From contig NZ_NPDX01000001.1 of assembly GCF_002811945.1 (NCBI RefSeq), forward strand, positions 248,001 to 312,000: 64,000 nt of DNA, written 5' to 3'. Each line of letters starts with the position of its first letter. Position 1 is the first letter of the stretch. The notes under the pieces are model-generated. The model searched no databases, was not told where the DNA came from, and saw only the letters and a program-made list of their open reading frames with translations. The stretch comes from Leptospira harrisiae (GTDB lineage Bacteria > Spirochaetota > Leptospiria > Leptospirales > Leptospiraceae). The translations under genes were made by a program, and so were the position numbers. Below are positions 1 through 9,382 of the stretch, piece by piece.

Positions 1-1141
1 TGGCGGCTGCTTCATGACCAAGGGCAATGATCACAGCTCCAGTAAGTGTTGCTAAATCCACCATATAGTCTGGTTTGTAGTTTTTGGAAACATAGGACAA
101 TACATCACCAAGTACTAACCGTCCCTCTGCATCCGTGTTTTGCACTTCCACCGTGGTTCCGTTGTATGCTGTATATACATCGCCTGGTTTGATAGCCTTT
201 CCATCTGGCATGTTTTCAGCCACACCAATGGCGGCGACTATATGGATAGGAAGTTCAAGTGCGGCAATGGCGCCAATCGCATGTATGGTGGCAGCTGCCC
301 CACACATATCATATTTCATTTCGTGCATTTCGCCGGGTGGTTTTAAAGAAATTCCACCTGTATCAAAGGTTAATCCCTTTCCTACGATGGCGAATTTCTT
401 TTTGGCTTTGGTCGGTTTGTATTCTAAAATCACCATCTTCCCGTTCAGCTCTGAACCACGGGCAACGGCCAAAATCCCACCAAGACCCTCTTTTTTCAAT
501 TGAGGTTCATCCCAAACTTTAATGGAAAGTTTGTATTCTTTTGCGATTTCTTTAGAACGAGAAACAAAATCGTCGGGAGTAAAATAGTTTGCAGGAAGGT
601 GTGCAATATGTCTAGCGCCATTTACATGTTTGGCGACAATTTTACTTTTGGAAAGTCCAGATTCAGCAAGACTAACAGCAGATTTATCTTCAAACTTTAG
701 ATAAACGGCACCGACTTTCTTTTTTTCTTTTTTTTTGGTTTGTAAAACAGAAACAGGATAACTTCCTATAAAAAGAGTATTCGCAATTTGATAAGCAATA
801 CGGTCTGCTGAAAACTTTTTAGAAAGAGATTTAGAGATAATAATCTCAAGACCCATTCCATCATAACTTAGAATTTTTTCCCCGTATTTAAAAAAATGGG
901 AAATAAACTTTCTAAAGTTGAGTTTTTCCTTTTCACCTAATCCCAGATAGATGGCCTGTTCCGATTCATCTCGAAATTCTTTTCCAAGTTCACCTGAAAA
1001 AACTTTGGTTTCTATTTGGACCGGGAATTTTTTCCCCAGTTCTTCTTTGACATCCTCTTGGAAGATGGGGATGAGTTTGTAAAAAGTTCCAGATTTAGGG
1101 GAACCGATTTGGATTTGGAGTGGAGAGATTTCTATTTTCAT
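1..1141 (-). CDS. pepA: Leucyl aminopeptidase (M17 family), C-terminus cut by the window edge
   Basis: Cytosolic metallo-exopeptidase that removes N-terminal residues from peptides. Only the first 380 residues lie in the window. The M17 signature NTDAEGRL is at about residues 335-342. The metal and active-site residues of the family are visible as K255 and D260 in [12 protein letters not shown]278 in KYDMC, and D337 and E339. The start ATG overlaps the stop of the upstream peroxiredoxin gene by 4 bp (ATGA), so the two are probably co-transcribed and translationally coupled. The family is clear; the preferred substrate is not. Confidence 0.93.
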   Translation of the reverse strand, partial: MKIEISPLQIQIGSPKSGTFYKLIPIFQEDVKEELGKKFPVQIETKVFSGELGKEFRDESEQAIYLGLGEKEKLNFRKFISHFFKYGEKILSYDGMGLEIIISKSLSKKFSADRIAYQIANTLFIGSYPVSVLQTKKKEKKKVGAVYLKFEDKSAVSLAESGLSKSKIVAKHVNGARHIAHLPANYFTPDDFVSRSKEIAKEYKLSIKVWDEPQLKKEGLGGILAVARGSELNGKMVILEYKPTKAKKKFAIVGKGLTFDTGGISLKPPGEMHEMKYDMCGAAATIHAIGAIAALELPIHIVAAIGVAENMPDGKAIKPGDVYTAYNGTTVEVQNTDAEGRLVLGDVLSYVSKNYKPDYMVDLATLTGAVIIALGHEAAA

Positions 1142-1611
1142 TTCCCTTGGATTTCCTGAATGTCTTTAATGATTTCTTCAACGTGTCCTTTCACCTTCAC
1201 GCTGTCATAGATTTTTTTGATTTTTAGAGAACTGTCGAGAAGGAAGCTAGATCTTACAATTCCCAATCCTTTTCTTCCCATAAAAACCTTTTCTCTCCAA
1301 ACTCCATAGGCCTCACAGATTTCACCCGATTCGTCAGAGATAAGATCAAAATTGAGTTCTTGTTTTTCAATGAACTTGGTATGGGACTTAGGATTGTCTT
1401 TAGAGATTCCCACCACATTGAATCCAAATTTTTTCAGTCTTGCAAAATTGTCACGGAAGTCACAAGCTTCTGTTGTACATCCTGGTGTCATATCTCTGGG
1501 ATAAAAATAGACAACGATCCCATTTTTCCCTGTTAGGTCAGCGAGTTTTACTTTTTCGCCGTTTTGGTTGATACTTGTAAAATTGGGGGCTTTTTTCCCT
1601 ACTTCCAACAT
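1138..1611 (-). CDS. bcp: Thioredoxin-dependent peroxiredoxin, Bcp/PrxQ type
   Basis: Reduces hydrogen peroxide and organic hydroperoxides in the cytoplasm using thioredoxin. The 157-residue protein is a full-length single AhpC/TSA domain. The motif [12 protein letters not shown] places the peroxidatic cysteine at C45 and the resolving cysteine at C50, the five-residue spacing of atypical two-Cys PrxQ enzymes. It is the first gene of a two-gene unit with pepA (4-bp overlap). It is divergent from the gene at 1690, with 78 bp between them for both promoters. Confidence 0.95.
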   Translation of the reverse strand: MLEVGKKAPNFTSINQNGEKVKLADLTGKNGIVVYFYPRDMTPGCTTEACDFRDNFARLKKFGFNVVGISKDNPKSHTKFIEKQELNFDLISDESGEICEAYGVWREKVFMGRKGLGIVRSSFLLDSSLKIKKIYDSVKVKGHVEEIIKDIQEIQGK

Positions 1612-1689
1612 AATTATCTCTCCTGGTTATTGCATACTTTTAGACAATTTTCAGTTGTCAATTTCGGAATTTGGTTCGATACTCTTTGT

Positions 1690-2085
1690 ATGGACTCCAA
1701 GGAAAGAGCAGCACTGATTCGCGAAGCAAATACTGCCTTCAATGCAGGCGATATTCGTAAAGCACGTGAACTCTTCCTCAAAACTGACTACAAAGATGGT
1801 CTCATCCGTTTGGGTGATCATTTTATGTACGATCGGAAACTTCCTATGTTGGCCTTTGGATACTATAAAAAAGCCGGTAGACAGGACAAAGTGGACGAAA
1901 TTTTCCAACGTATGGTCTATGCACTTTCTGTTTGGCTTGGTCGTGACAAATGGAAACTACCCAATGCAACAAACCAAATGGAAACGAAAGGAGTTACCGA
2001 CTCTCGTCCGCTCAACCCAGATGATTTTGTAGTGCATCCCATTCTAAAAGCAAAGGCTTTAGAGATACTTTCTTCAAATCGATAG
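1690..2085 (+). CDS. Conserved hypothetical protein, 131 aa
   Basis: I do not recognise a named family. The protein is soluble, with no signal peptide or membrane segment. Its first 75 residues look like one or two helical hairpins in TPR style (AFNAGDIRKARELF, then FGYYKKAGRQDKVDEIF), so a small helical-repeat protein is plausible. The ATG at 1690 is chosen over an upstream in-frame start at 1564, because the longer frame would run back into bcp on the opposite strand and its extra residues look like random translation. The antiporter gene follows 27 bp downstream and could be co-transcribed. Confidence 0.7.
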   Translation: MDSKERAALIREANTAFNAGDIRKARELFLKTDYKDGLIRLGDHFMYDRKLPMLAFGYYKKAGRQDKVDEIFQRMVYALSVWLGRDKWKLPNATNQMETKGVTDSRPLNPDDFVVHPILKAKALEILSSNR

Positions 2086-2112
2086 TCCATTCGGATCGTC
2101 TAAGGAATAAAC

Positions 2113-3585
2113 ATGATAGACAGTTTTACCTTACAAGCTCTTGTTATCTCTACTCTTATTTTATTTTCAATTTTATCGAGTAAACTATTCTTCCGCTTTG
2201 GATTTCCGATCTTACTTATTTTTTTAACTTTTGGTATGTTAGCTGGTGCTGATGGCCCAGGACAAATTGATTTTAGTGATTATGGTTTAGCTCAATCCAT
2301 CGGGATTTTTGCTCTCATTTATATTTTGTTTTTGGGTGGTCTTGAGAGCGAGTGGGATAGTTTAAAAAACTTTTTGGCAGTTGGGATTCGTTTGTCTATC
2401 ATTGGTACGATCCTTACAGCGCTGATTTTAGGTGTTCTCATCCACTATTTATTTCCCGTTTTGGGATTTATGGAATCTTTTTTACTTGGTTCGATTGTGA
2501 GTGCGACTGATGCAGCTTCAGTTTTTAATATTTTTAAAACAGGATCTTCTGATTTACCTGTTCATTTAAAAAAGATCATCGAATTTGAATCTGGTTCTAA
2601 CGATGCGGTGGGTGTACTCTTAACAACCATCTTTATGAACCTCATCACGGCCGATGCAAGTTTTAGTGGATTCCAATTCTTTCGATTTTTTGTCATGCAA
2701 GTTCTTGTAGGATCAATGATGGGATACAGTTTGGGGATCCTTATTCTTTATTTGATGAACTCCGTCAAACTTGGGTATGACGGTCTGTATTTAGTTTTTA
2801 TCACGGCCTCTGTTCCTTTTATTTATGCAGTCACTACTGTGTTCCAAGGAAATGGATTTTTAGCGGTTTATATCGCTGGGATCATTGTGGGTCGAAACAA
2901 ATTCATACATAAAAAATCCATTTTTCGTTTTTTAAACGGATATGTTTGGATTTTGCAGATTGGAATGTTCCTTTGTTTTGGGCTTCTTGTATATCCTTCT
3001 CGGATGGTAAATATTTGGGTGCCGGGACTTCTCATTGGGGTATTACTCATTCTTTTTGCAAGACCTGTGGCAGTGTTTATTTCACTATTCCGTGTGAATT
3101 TACCTGTTAAAGAAAAGTTATTTATATCTTGGGTTGGGTTACGTGGTGCTTCACCAATCATCCTTGCTACCTTTCCTATTGCCCAAGGATTGGTATGGGG
3201 GGACTTACTCTTTCATATTGTATTTTTTGTGGTTCTTGTTTCCCTTCTTGTCCAAGGTTCGCTTATCCCTCGGGTGGCACAGTGGTTAGGAATTTTAAAA
3301 AAGGATCCCGATCGTAAAATTTACCATCCTACAGACTTTGATAACATTGAGTTTCCAGGAATGACTTTACAAGAGTTGATAGTTCCATATAACTCCAGTG
3401 TGGTGGACAAAGCTTTGTTTGAAATAAAACTCCCAGAGCAGTCTCATATTTTACTCATTGCCCGTGGGGAACAATTTTTGATTCCTTCTGGAAATACACA
3501 AGTAAGAGGTGGGGACGTGATTTGGGTCTTGGCAAAAGACGAGGTGATGCCAATCATTGGCAAAACTTTTATGGCAATTTCATAA
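2113..3585 (+). CDS. Cation/proton antiporter, CPA1 family with RCK_C domain (CvrA/NhaP2-like)
   Basis: Inner-membrane potassium or sodium/proton antiporter. Residues about 5-395 form a dozen or so hydrophobic segments typical of CPA1 exchangers, including the acidic core motif ATDAASVFNI near residue 132 and FESGSNDAVGV near 158. The C-terminal 85 residues, from about 400, form a TrkA-C (RCK_C) domain that in relatives senses ligand or ionic state. The 490-aa length is close to NhaP2/CvrA proteins without the extra C-terminal CorC domain. Ion specificity cannot be read from sequence. Confidence 0.88.
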   Translation: MIDSFTLQALVISTLILFSILSSKLFFRFGFPILLIFLTFGMLAGADGPGQIDFSDYGLAQSIGIFALIYILFLGGLESEWDSLKNFLAVGIRLSIIGTILTALILGVLIHYLFPVLGFMESFLLGSIVSATDAASVFNIFKTGSSDLPVHLKKIIEFESGSNDAVGVLLTTIFMNLITADASFSGFQFFRFFVMQVLVGSMMGYSLGILILYLMNSVKLGYDGLYLVFITASVPFIYAVTTVFQGNGFLAVYIAGIIVGRNKFIHKKSIFRFLNGYVWILQIGMFLCFGLLVYPSRMVNIWVPGLLIGVLLILFARPVAVFISLFRVNLPVKEKLFISWVGLRGASPIILATFPIAQGLVWGDLLFHIVFFVVLVSLLVQGSLIPRVAQWLGILKKDPDRKIYHPTDFDNIEFPGMTLQELIVPYNSSVVDKALFEIKLPEQSHILLIARGEQFLIPSGNTQVRGGDVIWVLAKDEVMPIIGKTFMAIS

Positions 3586-3600
3586 TTGTCTGCTTAATGA

Positions 3601-4971
3601 TTACCTATTAACTTTTGCCATTTTTTTATCCAATCGAAATCCGTAATATACAGGAAGGGCAATGAGAGTAATCATCAGTCCCCAAGATGCCGTAACAGGT
3701 TTTTCGATGAATAGAATCATCATCACAGCAATATTAGCTAAAATATAAAGAAAAATAGGCAATGGATAAAAAGGAATTTTATAATCTGATTTCATTCCCA
3801 TCCTTTCAAACCGAAAGGGAGTGGCTGCTGTAAGACAAGACAAAATCAGAATCGAACAAGTGATCATGTAAAGCAGGGCTTCGATTTCTTTAACAAACAA
3901 AAAGAGAATCGCCACGAAGCCTTGGAAAAAAATAGAAACATAAGGACTATGCCATTTGGGATGGACCTTGGAAAAAGAGGGAAGGAACACTCCATCTCTT
4001 GCCATTGCAAAGTACACTCGACTTCCTCCGATGAGAATTGCCGACATCGATCCCAAAATTACCCAAGCAATAAAACTCGTAGTTAAAATTGAATAATTTA
4101 TACCAAATAACTTTTGAAAGGCGATTGCTCCAATCCCATCTTGGCCAGCTAATTCTTCAATAGGAGCTGAAATCACAAAAAGTAAATTGATAGCGAAATA
4201 GAGTCCAGCCACAAGAAAACAAGCAGTGATGGCAGAACGAACAATGGTTTGTTCTGGGTTTTTGACTTCTTCCGCAATATAGGTTATCATATTCCAACCC
4301 AAATAGGAGAAGGACACAGGCACAATCCCAATCAAAACCTTGGAGTAAAAAGAAAGTTCCATCAGATTGGGAAAGGGAGTGTTCCATAAATAAGACCAGT
4401 TAGTGTTTCCCATTGAAAACCCAAGCGCTAGAAAGAGAAGAAGGCCTGTAATTTTTAAGACAGCAAATACATTTTGTACACGGACTGCCGATTTAATTCC
4501 AAAGAAGTTGAGAATGCTAAAAAATAGAATTGGTAAAACGCCAATGAAGGTAATGGAACTGATTTGTAAATCTAATCCAAGTAAGGTGTAAGTAGGTGAT
4601 TCCCAAACGGGAATTCCTGGAAATAAAATTTGAACATACTTTCCAAAAGCGAGAGCGAGTACCGACACACAAGCAGAGAAATTGGTGAGTAAAGAAGACC
4701 ATCCGCTCATAAAGGCGATGGCAGGGGAATAAGCAACTTTTAGATAAACATAATCTCCGCCAGCAAAAGGAAGGAGACGTGCCGCATAAGCATAAGTGAT
4801 GGAACCTGAGAGGGCCAAAATTCCGCCCACAATCCAACAGAATAAAACTATCCAGAGGTTTCCCGTTTCTTTGATTAAGTATCCAGAGGTGAAAAAAATT
4901 CCCGACCCCACCATGGAAGAAAAGAGTACGGAAATGGAATCAAAGGTATTTAAAGTACGTTTTAATTCCAA
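3601..4971 (-). CDS. APC-superfamily amino acid permease
   Basis: Inner-membrane transporter with about 12 hydrophobic segments over 456 residues. The N-terminus has the family's first-helix motif (SMVGSGIFFTSG at about 19-30), and YIAEEVKNPEQTI occurs mid-protein, as in amino acid permeases of the APC/LAT type. The start appears to be TTG at 4971, directly abutting the TAA of the upstream gene with no gap; the first in-frame ATG (residue 20) would cut into helix 1. Substrate unknown. It is convergent with the antiporter at 2113, with only about 15 bp between the stops. Confidence 0.85.
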   Translation of the reverse strand: MELKRTLNTFDSISVLFSSMVGSGIFFTSGYLIKETGNLWIVLFCWIVGGILALSGSITYAYAARLLPFAGGDYVYLKVAYSPAIAFMSGWSSLLTNFSACVSVLALAFGKYVQILFPGIPVWESPTYTLLGLDLQISSITFIGVLPILFFSILNFFGIKSAVRVQNVFAVLKITGLLLFLALGFSMGNTNWSYLWNTPFPNLMELSFYSKVLIGIVPVSFSYLGWNMITYIAEEVKNPEQTIVRSAITACFLVAGLYFAINLLFVISAPIEELAGQDGIGAIAFQKLFGINYSILTTSFIAWVILGSMSAILIGGSRVYFAMARDGVFLPSFSKVHPKWHSPYVSIFFQGFVAILFLFVKEIEALLYMITCSILILSCLTAATPFRFERMGMKSDYKIPFYPLPIFLYILANIAVMMILFIEKPVTASWGLMITLIALPVYYGFRLDKKMAKVNR

Positions 4972-5487
4972 TTAACCGCCGAGGAGTCGTTTTACCATTG
5001 TTTCAGAAATTGGTTTCATAGAAGAAGCAGACAAAGTTCCGATTTTACCTTTGAATTCTTCTGGGCTTAACATCATTCCAAGAGAAAAGATATTTTCGCT
5101 TTCTACTTCCTTTTTCTTTAGTTCTGCAAGTAGGCTTGAAATATTCCCTTTGCTATTCTCTAAAATTTCTGGTTTGGTAAACTTTCCCTCACCTAACTCT
5201 GGGAACAGTGGTTCACCTTCAAAAAGAAGTTCTTTGAGTTTGTCTTCTTCTTGTGAGTTATCTTCCAAAAGTCCAATCCGAGATTGTTCCTTGGAAAGTT
5301 GTTTTTGCAATTCAGTGAGTCTTGATTGGATATTATGGTACTGAACAGGAAGGCTGACAACAAAGTCGGATTTTTCATCAGACTTTTGTACAGGAACTCC
5401 TGATTTTCCAGAAACATCTTTAGTGTCCTTTTTGTCCTGGACTAGTTTTTCGGCTGAGTTGAGGAGACGATTGAGACGAACATCCAT
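4972..5487 (-). CDS. Hypothetical coiled-coil protein, 171 aa
   Basis: Not recognised. The protein is soluble, rich in Lys, Glu and Ser, and has a probable coiled coil at about residues 50-80 (heptad-like leucines in QSRLTELQKQLSKEQSRIGL). There is no signal peptide or membrane segment. It is immediately upstream of, and on the same strand as, the APC permease, whose TTG start abuts its stop codon, so translational coupling is likely. It is divergent from sppA across about 174 bp that presumably holds both promoters. Confidence 0.65.
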   Translation of the reverse strand: MDVRLNRLLNSAEKLVQDKKDTKDVSGKSGVPVQKSDEKSDFVVSLPVQYHNIQSRLTELQKQLSKEQSRIGLLEDNSQEEDKLKELLFEGEPLFPELGEGKFTKPEILENSKGNISSLLAELKKKEVESENIFSLGMMLSPEEFKGKIGTLSASSMKPISETMVKRLLGG

Positions 5488-5661
5488 GTCCTACCTTCCT
5501 TGGTAAAGGCCTTATGTCTCGGCGGTGCCTGGACACAAATCCTATGACTACCTGTCTAATTTTCGGTTAGCCCGTACAAGGAAAATAAACTTTTTCTAAA
5601 AAAAAGTAAAGAATTATTAAAGTTGACTCGGGTTTTTGCAAGGTTTTGCTTGTGGGAGTTT

Positions 5662-6627
5662 ATGGAAAGAAACCAATTTCTTCTCTTTCTCTCCTTTTTG
5701 TTCTCCACCGTTGCCACAATTCTCGGAATTGCCATTTTGGTATCTGGATCAAGCCTTGCCCGTTTTTCTAGTGGGACCGGCGGTAGTCTTTTCCAAGCCA
5801 GTGAAATTGGTGCTGTCGTCATACCGATCGTAGGTGAAATCCATTCCGGAGAATCTACTTTTGATTCCACAGGTGCTGATACCGTTTTACGCCAATTACG
5901 CGAATTGGAAGAGGACGGAAATATCAAAGGCATCCTCATTGAAATCAACTCTCCCGGTGGAACCGTTGCTGCTTCTCAAGAAATTTTCAACGAACTGCTT
6001 CATTTACGGAAAACCAAAAAGATTGTTGTGAGTATGAAAGACGTAGCAGCATCCGGCGGGTATTATATTGCCGCCGCTTCCGACTATATCTTTGCACAAA
6101 ACGGTACCATTACAGGTTCCATTGGAGTCATCTCTTTTGCACCTAACGTGAAAGGGCTTTTGGATCGTTATGGGGTAGGAGTTCGCACCTACAAAGCTGG
6201 GAAATACAAAGATATGTACTCTCCTTTCCGTGATTCTACAAACGAAGAAGACGATATGATTGGAAAACAGTTGCAAGACACCTATCGTAAGTTTGTCGAA
6301 GATGTTGCTAAAGGAAGAAACAAAACTGTTAAATCCATTGAAGAGTTAGCAGAAGGAAAAATTTATTCCGGTGAAGATGCATTCCGTAACAAACTTGTGG
6401 ATGACATAGGAGGGAGACGGGAAGCTCATAAAAAACTTTCAGAACTCTGCCAATACGATGGCCTCATTCCACTCTTTGAACAAGAGATCTCTCCCTTCGA
6501 TCGTTTTTTACAAACATTGGGTGTGAGTTTTCTCGGCGATCATTCTCATGTATCCAAAATTAAATCTCTCATCCAATCACAAGTGTTGGTGATTTTACCT
6601 ACGGCTCTTGGAAAATTAATGTTATGA
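5662..6627 (+). CDS. sppA: Signal peptide peptidase SppA, short form
   Basis: Membrane-anchored serine protease (S49 family) that degrades residual signal peptides. One N-terminal membrane anchor at about residues 5-28 is followed by a single S49 domain, as in the roughly 330-residue Gram-positive-type SppA rather than the double-domain E. coli form. The catalytic serine is S131 in VAASGGYY; the general-base lysine is one of the lysines in KAGKYKD (178-184). The ATG at 5662 is preferred over a TTG at 5623 because GGGAG lies just upstream and the membrane segment then sits at the N-terminus. Its stop overlaps the next gene by 4 bp. Confidence 0.92.
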   Translation: MERNQFLLFLSFLFSTVATILGIAILVSGSSLARFSSGTGGSLFQASEIGAVVIPIVGEIHSGESTFDSTGADTVLRQLRELEEDGNIKGILIEINSPGGTVAASQEIFNELLHLRKTKKIVVSMKDVAASGGYYIAAASDYIFAQNGTITGSIGVISFAPNVKGLLDRYGVGVRTYKAGKYKDMYSPFRDSTNEEDDMIGKQLQDTYRKFVEDVAKGRNKTVKSIEELAEGKIYSGEDAFRNKLVDDIGGRREAHKKLSELCQYDGLIPLFEQEISPFDRFLQTLGVSFLGDHSHVSKIKSLIQSQVLVILPTALGKLML

Positions 6628-7232
6628 GAGATTTTTTCTTTGATTTAGTGGATGTATTGGAATTAGTATTTTTGGATCCTCTTCGTTATTCAGAGGAGGT
6701 CCAAGAAATTCCATTTGCGGCAAGCCCAGTGTCGAATTGGTTGTTTTCTATTTTTTCCGCCTTATCTTTGTCAGTGGGGATGAGTATCCTTTCGGCTCCT
6801 TATACAATTTCTACATTATCGTTTTTGTTTTTTGGTTTTATCGCCAATTTATTACTCTTTCGATTTTTTCCTTTTTTTTACTCTCTAGTCGCTGACTATT
6901 ATGTACAAAAAAAGGGAAGGACACCGAAACTTTTATTTTTGATCCTCTTTGCTAGACACTCCGTCGTACTTTTTTTGTTATTTGCTCCCGTTTGTATCGT
7001 ATTTCATGCATTAGGACTTTCAGGGCTTGGTTCTGGATTATTTTTGCTTCTCAGTTTTATTTTGTTATATAGCCTAGTTGTTTCTCGAGGATTAAAATCT
7101 ATTTATGAATTAAGAAATCGTGATTCTCTTCGGTTTTCGTTTTATGCACTTGGACTCACCATTGTTTTTCCTTTTCTAATGAATTTGTATACAGCAACGA
7201 GTATCCTGCAATCGATATCGGGCGGTTTTTAA
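6624..7232 (+). CDS. Integral membrane protein, 202 aa, unknown function
   Basis: Not assigned to a family. About five hydrophobic segments (near residues 38-58, 62-85, 105-128, 132-150 and 173-195) follow an amphipathic N-terminus ([18 protein letters not shown]). That pattern recalls Yip1-domain proteins, and the protein at 52972 has a similar layout. It overlaps sppA by 4 bp (ATGA) and is followed after 1 bp by the TTG start of surE, so it belongs to an sppA-membrane protein-surE-TPR operon. Confidence 0.72.
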   Translation: MRDFFFDLVDVLELVFLDPLRYSEEVQEIPFAASPVSNWLFSIFSALSLSVGMSILSAPYTISTLSFLFFGFIANLLLFRFFPFFYSLVADYYVQKKGRTPKLLFLILFARHSVVLFLLFAPVCIVFHALGLSGLGSGLFLLLSFILLYSLVVSRGLKSIYELRNRDSLRFSFYALGLTIVFPFLMNLYTATSILQSISGGF

Positions 7233-7233
7233 T

Positions 7234-7974
7234 TTGAATATACTCATTACGAATGACGACGGGATTTCTTCCGCCGGAATCAAAGCTTTGGAACGTGTCC
7301 TTGGTAAATCTTTTAACACCTATCTCATTGCTCCTCTAAAAGAACGTTCTGTCACTTCGATGGCACTCACTGTGTTCCAGGGGATGAGAGTCGAACGTAT
7401 CAACGATAACCACTACATTGCGGATGGATTTCCTGCTGATTGTGTGAATATTGGATTGTATGCAGAGATCTTTCCTAAAATTGATTTTGTGATCTCAGGG
7501 ATCAATCGTGGTGTGAATATGGGGTATGATGTCCACTATTCAGGAACGGTAGGTGCTGCCAAACATGGTGCCCTTCATGGGATTCCATCGCTTGCGGTCA
7601 GTTCAGGTCGGATTGATCCAGATGATGGTTATACAAAAGAAGCAGAACTGGTTTTATCTTTTTTAGATAAATACAAATCACAGATAGAGTCCGGTGAAGT
7701 TTGGAATTTAAACTTTCCTCCCGAAATTTCTGGTTCAGGCACATTAAATGAAATTGTATTTACGAGACTTGGTCGTCGTCGTTACTCCGAAAAATATGAA
7801 AAAAAACAAATCATCGAAGGAGTCAGCGAATTTCAATTAAACGGAAGTTTGCTTGGACACGACGAAGAAACAGGCACTGACTTTGAGGCTTATTACCAAG
7901 GTAAACTTCCAGTGACTCCCATCCAATTGGATCTTACTGAAAAAAAACGACTAACAGAATTACAATCTAAGTAG
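7234..7974 (+). CDS. surE: 5'/3'-nucleotidase SurE
   Basis: Cytosolic metal-dependent nucleoside monophosphate phosphatase linked to stationary-phase survival. The 246-aa protein has the family metal-site signature NDDGISSAG with D8 and D9, and the conserved [10 protein letters not shown] block at about residues 88-97. The start is TTG, one base after the TAA of the preceding membrane-protein gene; nothing upstream is open and the protein begins exactly where SurE proteins do. It is part of the sppA-surE operon. Confidence 0.95.
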   Translation: MNILITNDDGISSAGIKALERVLGKSFNTYLIAPLKERSVTSMALTVFQGMRVERINDNHYIADGFPADCVNIGLYAEIFPKIDFVISGINRGVNMGYDVHYSGTVGAAKHGALHGIPSLAVSSGRIDPDDGYTKEAELVLSFLDKYKSQIESGEVWNLNFPPEISGSGTLNEIVFTRLGRRRYSEKYEKKQIIEGVSEFQLNGSLLGHDEETGTDFEAYYQGKLPVTPIQLDLTEKKRLTELQSK

Positions 7975-7979
7975 AACTT

Positions 7980-8651
7980 ATGGCAGAAGAAACAGATTAC
8001 CTCGGTTATATGAACAAAGGCAATTATGCTATGGCATTGAATCTTTTGGACCAGGCCTTACTCCAAAATCCAGAAGATCCTATCCTTTTGTATAATTTTG
8101 CTTTGTGTTGTTTTCAGACTAAAAATTTCAAAAAATCGATTCAGGTTTTGGATCGGATCCTCAGTGAATACCCTGGTTTTATTGAACTGGATAATGTGTA
8201 CCGCCTAAAAGTATTTGCACTTGTGGAATTAAAGGATTGGGAATCGGCAGAATCCATTATCAAAGAAAGATTACAAGTGGCTGTGGATGATGCAAAACTC
8301 CTTTCGTTTTTAGCCCATGTTTATGAGTACACCCACAGATTGGAAGAGGCCATAGAAATCCATAGAAGGATTTTAAGGCACACTCCCGATTACAAAAACA
8401 GTCTGAACTCTCTTGGATACCTTCTTGCGTTGAAAAAAAAGCCAAACCCCGAGGAACGTGCGGAAGCCATTCGCTCGTTAAAAAAAGCATTGGAACTGGA
8501 TCCAAACAATCCGGCCTATTTGGATTCCTTTGGTTATTTTTTGCAAACCATTGGAAAACCAGAAGAAGCATGGAAAGCTTACCGAAAGGCCCTGCAAAAG
8601 AACCCAAACCATCCGATCCTCTTAGAAAGATTGAAGAACCTAAAGAAATAA
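7980..8651 (+). CDS. Tetratricopeptide-repeat protein, 223 aa
   Basis: Soluble TPR protein, probably a protein-protein interaction scaffold. Repeats are visible across the length, with clear TPR consensus near residues 16-45, 120-150, 155-190 and 190-220 (for example ALELDPNNPAYLDSFGYF and AYRKALQKNPNHPILLERL). There is no signal peptide. It begins 5 bp after surE and closes that operon; the tRNA cluster promoter follows directly. Partner unknown. Confidence 0.85.
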   Translation: MAEETDYLGYMNKGNYAMALNLLDQALLQNPEDPILLYNFALCCFQTKNFKKSIQVLDRILSEYPGFIELDNVYRLKVFALVELKDWESAESIIKERLQVAVDDAKLLSFLAHVYEYTHRLEEAIEIHRRILRHTPDYKNSLNSLGYLLALKKKPNPEERAEAIRSLKKALELDPNNPAYLDSFGYFLQTIGKPEEAWKAYRKALQKNPNHPILLERLKNLKK

Positions 8652-8663
8652 ATCTCCGTTTTG

Positions 8664-8692
8664 TTGACACAGTCCCTAAGCCAAAAACACTG
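8664..8692 (+). promoter_or_regulatory. Candidate promoter of the tRNA cluster
   Basis: A perfect TTGACA -35 hexamer at 8664-8669 is followed 16-17 bp later by a poor -10 (AACACT/ACACTG). The predicted start would lie about 10 bp before tRNA-Pro. Only the -35 is convincing. Confidence 0.4.
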
Positions 8693-8710
8693 GTGTTTCA
8701 AGGACTTTCT

Positions 8711-8782
8711 CGGGATGTAGCGCAGTGGTAGCGCATCTGTTTTGGGTACAGAGGGTCGCAGGTTCAAATCCTGTCATCCCGA
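8711..8782 (+). tRNA. tRNA-Pro (anticodon TGG)
   Basis: Cloverleaf read by eye. Acceptor CGGGATG (8711-8717) pairs with CATCCCG (8775-8781), with discriminator A. The anticodon stem TCTGT/ACAGA encloses TTTGGGT, giving TGG. The T-arm is GCAGGTTCAAATCCTGT. No CCA is encoded. First of three closely spaced tRNAs. Confidence 0.95.
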
Positions 8783-8799
8783 ATCAGTTGGTTCTATCC

Positions 8800-8873
8800 G
8801 ACCCGGTAGCTCAGCTGGATAGAGCAACTGCCTTCTAAGCAGTTGGTCGGGGGTTCGAATCCCTCCCGGGTCA
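8800..8873 (+). tRNA. tRNA-Arg (anticodon TCT)
   Basis: Acceptor GACCCGG (8800-8806) pairs with CCGGGTC (8866-8872), with discriminator A. The anticodon stem ACTGC/GCAGT encloses CTTCTAA, giving TCT. The D-arm TAGCTCAGCTGGATAGAGCA and T-arm GGGGGTTCGAATCCCTC are canonical. No CCA is encoded. Confidence 0.95.
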
Positions 8874-8888
8874 AAACGTTTTAGAAAC

Positions 8889-8961
8889 GGTGGATGTAGT
8901 TCAGCGGTAGAGCCCCGGTTTGTGGTACCGGTCGTCGCGGGTTCGAATCCCGTCATCCACC
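8889..8961 (+). tRNA. tRNA-His (anticodon GTG)
   Basis: Acceptor GTGGATG (8890-8896) pairs with CATCCAC (8954-8960). G at 8889 and C at 8961 form the extra G-1:C73 pair typical of tRNA-His, here encoded in the DNA. The anticodon stem CCGGT/ACCGG encloses TTGTGGT, giving GTG. Its 3' end is copied at 9184-9203. Confidence 0.95.
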
Positions 8962-8966
8962 CATTA

Positions 8967-8983
8967 AATCGCCTTCGGCGATT
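8967..8983 (+). terminator. Hairpin after the tRNA cluster
   Basis: AATCGCC (8967-8973) and GGCGATT (8977-8983) form a 7-bp stem around TTC. Placed 5 bp after tRNA-His, it could end or help process the tRNA transcript. No clear T-run follows, so intrinsic termination would be weak. Confidence 0.45.
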
Positions 8984-9019
8984 CAAATTCCAAACAAATT
9001 AATATTAGAAACCAAAAGA

Positions 9020-9345
9020 TTGGGATTCGAACGATTTTGCGATAGAGTTCGAGTAGTCAATTTGGCAAGACACCTTGCCTAATTGGCGTTAAGCGAGAAC
9101 GACCGAGCGCAAGGATGTGCGAGGGCTCGAAGGAAGACGGCCTGGAACGAGTTCGACCCGGACGGGAGAACCGTGTAAGGCGAAATCCCGTCATCCACCC
9201 ATTTGTAATTTCCCCTTCAACGAATATATTATCTTAAAAATTTCATGGGCGCCTTGCGTTCGTCTGGCCCTCCGTGGCCAGAACTCCTGCTCGCACCCTT
9301 CCGTGTATGCTGTTCGGCGGCCTAGGCATGTTGAAGAAAGAAATC
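9020..9345. other. Gene-free structured intergenic region
   Basis: About 420 bp between tRNA-His and the next gene lack a convincing coding region but contain several strong inverted repeats. These are a 12-nt hairpin arm pair at 9058-9069/9074-9085 (loop ACAC, one T-T mismatch), GACGGGA/TCCCGTC at 9161-9192, and TCTGGCC/GGCCAGA near 9258-9277. The DNA is visibly more GC-rich than its surroundings. It may be a dispersed Leptospira repeat or encode a structured RNA; neither can be settled from one window. Confidence 0.5.
9184..9203 (+). repeat. Copy of the tRNA-His 3' end (possible attachment-site scar)
   Basis: Twenty bases here are identical to 8946-8965, which cover the T-stem and acceptor 3' half of tRNA-His plus three bases beyond it. 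The spacing is 238 bp. Such tRNA 3'-end duplications are the usual trace of tyrosine-recombinase integration, and one such recombinase lies at 11737-12870. No third copy was found further downstream, so element boundaries are not defined. In this copy TCCCGTC (9186-9192) also pairs with GACGGGA at 9161-9167. Confidence 0.6.
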
Positions 9346-9382
9346 GAGTTCATTGGGAAATTTGATACAAATAAAGAGTTTT

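Noticed and set aside
8774..8986. Minus-strand open frame across the tRNA genes
   Set aside because: It is the antisense of tRNA-Arg and tRNA-His; such frames with RTPDQLLRRQLLYPAELPG are a well-known artefact of tRNA clusters.
9020..9203. tmRNA or RNase P RNA
   Set aside because: No 5' half of a tRNA-like acceptor, no tag reading frame and no conserved P4-type helix could be found.
9117..9365. Plus-strand open frame in the tRNA-His downstream region
   Set aside because: It runs through hairpins and the tRNA-His 3' copy, has no ribosome binding site, and its peptide composition looks random.
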